From Azospirillum sp. TSO35-2 (GTDB taxonomy: Bacteria > Pseudomonadota > Alphaproteobacteria > Azospirillales > Azospirillaceae), in the NCBI RefSeq assembly GCF_003116095.1, contig NZ_LGRA01000008.1, positions 138,077 to 202,076 of the forward strand: 64,000 nucleotides of DNA, given 5' to 3'. This document shows, one piece after another, positions 62,465 through 64,000 of the stretch. The notes beneath the pieces were generated by a model that had not been told where the DNA came from, did not search any database, and saw only the letters and a program-made list of their open reading frames with translations. The translations under genes and the position numbers were made by a program. Position 1 is the stretch's first letter. Every line of letters begins with the position of its first letter.

Positions 62465-63394
62465 ATGACCGACACCATCGTTGCCCCAGACGCCGAACGC
62501 GCCACCGAACGCGCCGCCGACCTCGCAACCGATGCGGATACCGTCACCGTGCCCGACACGGCGGCGGCCCTGGCCGAGGTTGCCGCGGCGCTGTCCGCAA
62601 GGCAGGTGGTGCCCTATCTCGGGCCGGGGGCCTTCGCCCTGCTGCCGGCGGAGCAATGCCCGATCCCGCGGAACTCGGCGGAGCTGGTGCAGCGGCTGAA
62701 CGCCAAGGTCGCCGCCCCCGGCCGCATCCGCGCCAACCTGACCGCGGTCGCCCAGTTCATCGAAACGCGCAAGCACCGCAAGACGCTGGAGATCATCCTC
62801 AACGAGATCTTCCGCCAGACCGTGCCGGCCACCGCGGTCCACCGCCTGCTGGCCGCGATCCCGGCGCCGCCGCTGCTGGTCGACGTCTGGTACGACAACG
62901 TGCTCGACACGCTGCTGGGCGCCGACGCCGGCCGCAAATGGGGCCAGATCCAAGGGGTGTCGCACCCGCAATCGACCGGCGAGTGGGTGCGCTATTACGC
63001 CGCCGACGGGTCGAACGCGACGGCCGAGGCGGCGGCCGGCTGGGACACCGTGCTGTACAAGCCGTCGGGCGCGGTGACGCCGGCCGGCAACTACCTGATC
63101 TCCGACAGCGACTATGTCGAGATCCTGACGGAGATCGACATCCAGACGCCGATCCCCGCCATCGTGCAGGAGCGCCGCGCCGGCCGGCATTTCCTGTATC
63201 TGGGCTGCCGTTTCGACCACGAGATCCAGCGCACCTTCGCCCGCCAGATCGCCAAGCGCTCCTCCGGTACCCACTGGGCGGTGATCCCCGGCGAGCTGTC
63301 GAAGAACGAGGCCCGCTTCCTGGCGATCCACGGCATCCGCCGCATCGACGTGACGCTGGACGCGGCGGTCGCGGCGTTGCAGGCGGCGGTGTAA
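62465..63394 (+). CDS. SIR2-fold protein lacking NAD-catalytic residues
   Basis: A 309-residue protein whose core follows the SIR2_2 order: VVPYLGPGA (48-56), a helical insert, VWYDNVLDTLLG (141-152), LYKPSG (197-202), NYLISDSDYVEIL and HFLYLGCRFDHEIQRTF. In active SIR2 NAD hydrolases the second block reads TNYD and the third holds a catalytic His (xIHG). Here the Asn is Trp142 and the His is Pro200, so NAD cleavage is unlikely, although the nucleotide pocket may remain. The N-terminal 40 residues are Ala/Asp-rich. It is the last gene of the nif run and starts 19 bp after the DegT-fold gene. Confidence 0.75.
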   Translation: MTDTIVAPDAERATERAADLATDADTVTVPDTAAALAEVAAALSARQVVPYLGPGAFALLPAEQCPIPRNSAELVQRLNAKVAAPGRIRANLTAVAQFIETRKHRKTLEIILNEIFRQTVPATAVHRLLAAIPAPPLLVDVWYDNVLDTLLGADAGRKWGQIQGVSHPQSTGEWVRYYAADGSNATAEAAAGWDTVLYKPSGAVTPAGNYLISDSDYVEILTEIDIQTPIPAIVQERRAGRHFLYLGCRFDHEIQRTFARQIAKRSSGTHWAVIPGELSKNEARFLAIHGIRRIDVTLDAAVAALQAAV

Positions 63395-63484
63395 CGGTCG
63401 CCGCTACCCCCAAAGAAGCGGCACCGCATCGCAACACACACTCCATCCGGCCGTTAGGTTGCGAAACGGATGGAGCGTGCCGGA

Positions 63485-64000
63485 ATGGTGATGAACAGTG
63501 GCCGGGTTTCGGTGGCGGCGCTTGCGCTGCTGCTGACGGCATCGGGGGCAAGCGCGCAGGAGACGACGCCGGCGCCGGGCGAGGCGCCCGCGACCTCCGG
63601 CCCGGCGATCGGCTTCTGGATCGACAACGACCTGTTCGGCGGCGGGACCGACCGTTACTACACCAACGGATTCCAGTTCTATTACTTCTCCGGCGCGCGG
63701 CCGACCTACGGCAACATCGACTGGCTGGCCGACCTGGTGCCCTGGATCAAGCCGGGCGGGGTGCGACGCTACGGCTACGCCTTCGGCCAGAACATGTACA
63801 CCCCCAGCGACCTGTCGCGCCGCGACCCGAACCCGTCCGACCGCCCCTACGCCGGCTGGCTCTATGGCCGGCTGTCGGTGCTGAACGAGGCGCCGCGCGC
63901 GGTCGACCGCTTCGACCTCGACCTCGGCGTCGTCGGGCCGTCGTCGCTGGCGGAGCAGACGCAGAAGGCGGTCCACAAGGTCGTCGGCGGCGCCACCTAC
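63485..64000 (+). CDS. LpxR-family lipid A deacylase (cut at window end)
   Basis: A 5' fragment of 172 codons, open at the window edge. A signal peptide (VSVAALALLLTASGASAQ) is followed by the LpxR/DUF2219 pattern: IDNDLFGGGTDRYYTNGFQF, GYAFGQNMYTPSD and DRPYAGWLYGRL. LpxR is an outer-membrane beta-barrel that removes the 3'-acyloxyacyl group from lipid A. Starts at 63470, 63485 or 63491 are possible; 63470 would lie in the arm of an inverted repeat (63441-63449 with 63467-63475), so I favour 63485. Confidence 0.85.
   Translation, partial: MVMNSGRVSVAALALLLTASGASAQETTPAPGEAPATSGPAIGFWIDNDLFGGGTDRYYTNGFQFYYFSGARPTYGNIDWLADLVPWIKPGGVRRYGYAFGQNMYTPSDLSRRDPNPSDRPYAGWLYGRLSVLNEAPRAVDRFDLDLGVVGPSSLAEQTQKAVHKVVGGATY

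Overview
The window is G+C-rich (about 70%) DNA, coding on both strands, from a nitrogen-fixing alphaproteobacterium. Its gene content and order point to Azospirillum or a close relative: an oxygen-sensitive-type NifA next to nifB, an aerobic-type cobalamin gene set that uses CbiD, and the neighbours lgt, midA and pgeF. The genus is inferred from protein family resemblance and could not be checked by a search.

Layout. 1-5.4 kb: a DUF779 protein, a FIST sensor with a hybrid histidine kinase (NosP/NahK-like), an endonuclease III-like protein and a DUF2281/PemK toxin-antitoxin pair. 5.4-9.2 kb: a succinyl-CoA:acetate CoA-transferase and a membrane GGDEF-EAL protein. 9.2-24 kb: a cobalamin block in five strand-alternating groups (bluB-cobB-cobA, cbiD, cobM-cobE-cobL, cobK, cobJ-cobI-cobH-cobG-cobN), sprinkled with a family of G+C-rich palindromic repeats. 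One repeat lies in frame inside cobG and another supplies the end of cbiD. 24-34.5 kb: a secreted protein, RNase R, an S41 protease, ribosomal protein L33, an EgtB-like protein, a membrane PAS protein with a dead exonuclease domain, Flp/TadG remnants and LrgA/LrgB. 34.5-41.8 kb: leuA with a probable leucine leader peptide, hldD, lgt, midA, pgeF and prs. 41.8-52.4 kb: a divergent XRE/S24 regulator pair, an AhpD-like protein, an orphan TorD-type chaperone, a Cache-type hybrid kinase, a dehydrogenase, a small secreted protein and a TetR-HlyD-ABC group without a permease.

52.4-63.4 kb is the nitrogen-fixation region: nifA, an adenylate cyclase-FHA protein, then nifB behind two NifA activator sites and a sigma-54 promoter, followed by a probable operon: ferredoxin, TPR protein, LRV iron-sulfur protein, two nifZ genes, nifS, nifT, a DUF6129-like gene, a DegT-fold protein and a SIR2-fold protein. 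The known members make iron-sulfur clusters (NifS), the NifB-co precursor of FeMo-co (NifB with its ferredoxin) and mature nitrogenase (NifZ). The last two genes are the most unusual part of the window: the DegT-fold protein has Gly where the PLP lysine belongs, and the SIR2-fold protein lacks the Asn and His used for NAD chemistry. The window ends inside an LpxR-type lipid A deacylase gene.
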